Shown here piece after piece: positions 60,524 to 64,000 of a DNA stretch of 64,000 bases (positions within the stretch are counted from its first letter, which is position 1; each line of letters starts with the position of its first letter). The DNA is taken from positions 372,001-436,000 of the forward strand of contig JAVYJV010000045.1 in the NCBI GenBank assembly GCA_034509755.1, read 5' to 3'. Position numbers and translations under genes: made by a program. The notes under the pieces are model-generated. The model saw nothing but the letters and a program-made list of their open reading frames with translations. It did no database searches and was not told where the DNA came from. This stretch comes from Anisodus tanguticus. Lineage: Eukaryota > Streptophyta > Magnoliopsida > Solanales > Solanaceae.

Positions 60524-62777
60524 CTAAGCAGTTGTTGTTGTCATTGTTGATTGATGTAAAGTGACAGAAGATGAACTGTCAGTTTTAGAATAATGAGTCC
60601 GTGAAATAGTATCGTTTATCAAAGCAGCAACCATGTCACGGTCAGCCTGTAAATTAAATTAAAAATTAATATTTTTTAATGAAATAAATTTTACTTACCT
60701 GATTAATAAAGCCATAATAAACAAGTTCGTTTGCTAAACATATAGGTGATTCAATATCTGTTATTTCACAAGACAATTGACGATTCATTTTATCGTCAAG
60801 TCTTAAAAGTAATGTCATCATCATTAGATTTTCATTTTCTTGCGGTGCTTTTATATTGCACATCATATTAACAATTTTTCTACTTTCTTCATTATAAGGA
60901 TTTTCTTGAACTGAATTTTGTTTTTCATTTCCATTTCCTGATGGTACTGGAGAGTAAGTTCTTTGACGTGTTATTATTGGGGGTTTTGTAGTAGGCACAA
61001 TAGCAGTTAATGGATATGAACCGTTGCGAACTTCTTCAAAAAACTTTTCAACTTCTCTTCGTGGTATATCACCAATTTTTCTTACAACGCCTGGTCGACC
61101 ATCAGAATGTATTACTTCTGCTAAAACAGTATCATCATTCAAATTATGAAAGTTTTTTTGGAAAGTTTCATCAGTTAGTTGATAAGAAGGACTATTATTC
61201 AAAATTGAATGAGCTGTCAATAAAGCTAATGAAGGAACTTCAAATATTACAGGATGGAAAAGCAAATCTTTTGCAGTTAATCTTTTACTTGGATTTTCTA
61301 ATAAACATTTTCTAATAAAATCTTTTTGCAATTCATTTTCTAATGATTCAATAGTCTTTTCAACTGATTCTTTAGTAATTTGTGAACTTTCTCCATTACC
61401 ATTAATTTCTAAAGCAGCCATTTCTAAAGCACACATACCAAAAGAATAAATATCTACTGCTGGTGTTAAAACCGATTTTATATCCCCAGTAACGTTCATT
61501 ATTTCCGGTGCTACTAAATATATGTTTGACATAGTATCATCAGCAACTGTTTTAATATGTTGATGTATAGCATTTGGTGCTACAGCACCTATTTTGATTA
61601 AACCATTATGAGAAATAAATATAGTATCGCAAGTTAAATTTTCATGAATAATAGGTGGCTCAGCTGAATGAAGATAGCATAAAGCAGAAAGAATTTGAGT
61701 ACACCAACGTTTCCAAGCCTTTAGATTAAAATTAAAATTAAAAATTGACAAAATTGACTCTAAAAAAATAAACTTACACCTAATGACATTTTTACATCAT
61801 TTTTCTTAGTTTTTTTTAAAAACAATTTAACAGAACCACTAGACATATATTCAGTAATAAAAATCACTCTAGGTTTTTCTACATCTTTATCCATCCAATA
61901 TTTATGAAGCTTTACAATGTTTGGATGATTAAGTAAAATTAAACGATCAAAAACTTCACAAATGTTTTCTTCTTTAGAATTAAAATATTTTCTTTCAGAA
62001 AAACGAACTTCATTCCAGACAACTTCTACACCTTCTTCTGTATCCATAGCAAGAAAAGTAGCATCTATACCTGGAATATCTCTTTGCTCAACCTAATTTT
62101 TTAATTTTTAAAATATTTAAATAAAAGTTTTAAAACAATATAATTTAATTTACCTCTTCTCTACGTTTTAACCACCTTCCACATGGACTTTCTTCTAAAA
62201 TTTCACTTTCATCTTCTGAATCATCGTCTTGAATTTCCACATTTTGATTTGTAACAATATTCGTATTAGAATTCATATTGATAACAGGTTGATTCACAAC
62301 AGAAGTATTTTGATTTATAATTATATTATTTGTTGGACAATTATTTGTGTTAATATTAGAATGCAAATTCAAATGACAATTAGCATCTGTATTTGAGTTA
62401 TTACCATTTACTATACTGCAATTTAATAAATTTGTTGAAGTTGTTACTATATTACTTGTTGTTGAATTGTTTATTAAATTATTTGTTAAATTGTTTGGTA
62501 AATTTACTTTTAGTTGACTTGTTTCATTTGGTGAATTTATAATAGAAGTTACTGCTGTTCGAATTAAAATAGTATTAGACTGACTATCATTTGTGTCCTT
62601 AAATTCATTATTAATAACTAAACTTGTGGCCATATTAGTTTCAGCCTCGTTTTTGCTACTGAGATTCATTGTTATATTATTACTATTATTAAAATTAATG
62701 TTTGACGTTGAAATATCAGAATTATTTAAATTATTATCTTGATTATCAATAACTTTATTGATTCTATTATCTATCAT
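60524..62777 (-). CDS. Madm: Nuclear receptor-binding protein (NRBP/Madm) pseudokinase
   Basis: Four coding exons, in gene order 62777-62154, 62092-61778, 61718-60699 and 60646-60524, with 52-61 bp introns; phases close to 693 residues. The N-terminal 190 residues are an Asn/Ser/Thr-rich low-complexity region absent from human NRBP1 (535 residues). Then SPCGRWLKRREE leads into a kinase-like fold. Hallmarks of the family's pseudokinase state are visible: VVWNEV where VAVK would place the ATP-binding Lys, IIHENLTCDTIFI in place of HRDLKPxN, and KIGAVAPN in place of DFG. AWKRWCTQILSALCYLHS is a near-exact family match, and the C-terminal segment ends ADRDMVAALINDT. NRBP/Madm acts as an adaptor in ER-Golgi transport and growth signalling (family knowledge). 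An in-frame TTG two codons upstream of the ATG is not used. Confidence 0.94.
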
Positions 62778-64000
62778 TTTCAAGTTAAATAAACTATATA
62801 TTTAAATTACAAAGCTATGAATATAATACTTTTATATACAATTGATTTACAAATTATTTCTAATTTAAAGAAAGATGAGATTTTTATTTGTAAATCAAGG
62901 AAAAATTTTTATGCGTAAAAACGAACAATTGAAACATAAATTTTTTTTTTGATGTCCACTTAACAACTTAAAAAATTTATTTAGAAGAAATATATTAATC
63001 AAAAGAAAATTTATAAAGAAGTTTTTTTAGATGATTTTACTTGTGAATATAATTAAAGTGTGTGTATTAAGAGTGCAAAAATTTTTTGAAAACTTTTCTT
63101 GAAATAATGATGATTCATTTAATAGAAATTATTAAATAGAAAAAATTTGTTAATACATTTTTTTCTAAAATAAAAAAACAATTAAAACTGATCTTTATTT
63201 ATGTTTTTTATGATAAGATTATTTTTAAACTTACCTCAGCAACTTTTACAATTAAAAGAACAATAAACTTTAAATTTATTTAATTTTAATAAACATATAA
63301 TTTAACACGTTTTATAAAATATCTGTTTCTTAAAGTTTATTTAAAAAACAAATTAAACAAAACTAAAAAAAATTTTCAATTGAAACAAAAGAAATTCAGA
63401 AACTTATTTATACAAATATATTTACGATTTATAATCAAAAAATTAATACCGTTTTAATATGTCCTAAAATCTAAAAAAAAAAATCGGCATATTTTAAAAA
63501 TTAAAAAAAAAATATTTTGTTAATAAAACACTCGATTTATTTTTCATTATTTCACAACATTATTGAATAAAAATTGTCTTTTTACAAAACTAAATTAATT
63601 TTAATAAAAAAGAACTTAGCCAACTTATGAAAAATTAAAAAAAAAATTTTATTTAAAATAATTTAGTTTTTTAAAAACAAACCAACAAACATTTAAGCGC
63701 AAAATCAATTAATACGTTTATGTAAAAACGCATGCGTCTGCGAATGCGTATATTTTTTTATGCGCAAACAATAAAAATGTTTAAAATAAAAATTTATTTA
63801 ATTTTACCGCCAAAGTTTAATTTAAAATTTAAATGTCAGTTGTTTAAATGCTTTTAAGTTTTAAAAAAAATTTAGTAGTTTTTTTCTCAAATGATTAACA
63901 TTTTTTATTCATAAGTTAAATTTTTTTTTTAAATATTAAATATACCTAAGAGATTATATAACATGTAATATTATTTTAAGTAAATGTTACGTAAAAAACA
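62778..64000. other. NRBP upstream region with probable 5' UTR intron
   Basis: On the minus strand a TATAG acceptor (62794-62795) lies 16 bp upstream of the NRBP ATG, and a strong donor GAG/GTAAGT ends at 63235. Together they suggest a 441-bp intron (62794-63234) in the 5' UTR, with a leader exon starting somewhere above 63235. The rest is A/T-rich except the CG-rich palindromic motif at 63728-63737. No coding sequence is seen to the window end. Confidence 0.45.
63728..63737. promoter_or_regulatory. NRF1-like palindrome ACGCATGCGT
   Basis: Perfect 10-bp palindrome, followed by CTGCGAATGCGTA and, 14 bp on, ATGCGCAAA. It resembles tandem NRF1 (ewg in insects) half-sites TGCGCA/GCATGCGC, a common metazoan promoter element. 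It is about 0.95 kb upstream of the NRBP ATG and 0.5 kb upstream of the suspected leader-exon donor. Confidence 0.4.

Noticed and set aside
61010..61315. Plus-strand 101-codon frame
   Set aside because: Antisense shadow of the large NRBP exon.
1..64000. Transposable elements, viral insertions, CRISPR arrays
   Set aside because: No reverse transcriptase, transposase, integrase or capsid motifs, long terminal repeats, or regularly spaced repeats were seen. Non-coding A/T-rich relics cannot be excluded without a repeat library.

Overview
This is a nuclear genomic window from a very A+T-rich animal (about 80% A+T, estimated by eye). Protein-coding genes are interrupted by spliceosomal introns with GT..AG ends, mostly 50-80 bp long. 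A group I (serpentine/vermiform-type) chitin deacetylase, a filzig-type serine protease and an ABCH-type half transporter together point to an arthropod with compact introns. I cannot name the species from sequence alone. I see no prokaryotic features, CRISPR array, recognisable transposon or rRNA/tRNA gene.

Layout: (1) 1-7522 (+): 3' part of the Rabconnectin-3A/DMXL gene (V-ATPase assembly), cut by the window start. (2) 8512-9828 (-): mitochondrial carrier of the SLC25A16 type. (3) 11075-13520 (-): filzig-like trypsin-family protease. (4) 15342-17848 (-): chitin deacetylase with CBM14 + LDLa + deacetylase domains. (5) 19450-21910 (-): ABCH-type transporter. Genes 3-5 lie in a row on one strand, and their insect relatives all act in cuticle or apical extracellular matrix. 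(6) 26543-27751 (+): unrecognised secreted or membrane protein. (7) 32776-57297 (+): a transmembrane Ephrin gene whose three coding exons span 24.5 kb because of introns of 19.3 kb and 3.9 kb. Intron 1 contains a single-exon gene for another unrecognised secreted/membrane protein (38483-39376, +). (8) 58448-58897 (-): small four-helix membrane protein of unknown function. (9) 60524-62777 (-): NRBP/Madm pseudokinase.

Exon-intron structures were rebuilt by hand from splice signals, reading-frame phase and protein-family similarity. Phases close exactly for every multi-exon model given, which is strong internal support, but no alignment or transcript data were available.

The least ordinary part of the window is the Ephrin locus. 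In an otherwise compact region its introns are huge and contain many isolated blocks of higher G+C and sequence complexity in A/T-rich surroundings. Several blocks contain inverted repeats or close matches to known transcription-factor sites (two RFX X-box-like sites, a palindrome containing a caudal/Abd-B-like core, a nested-hairpin block near 50.7 kb). I read these as a candidate cis-regulatory landscape; this is inference. I found no convincing evidence of a wholly new biological system.
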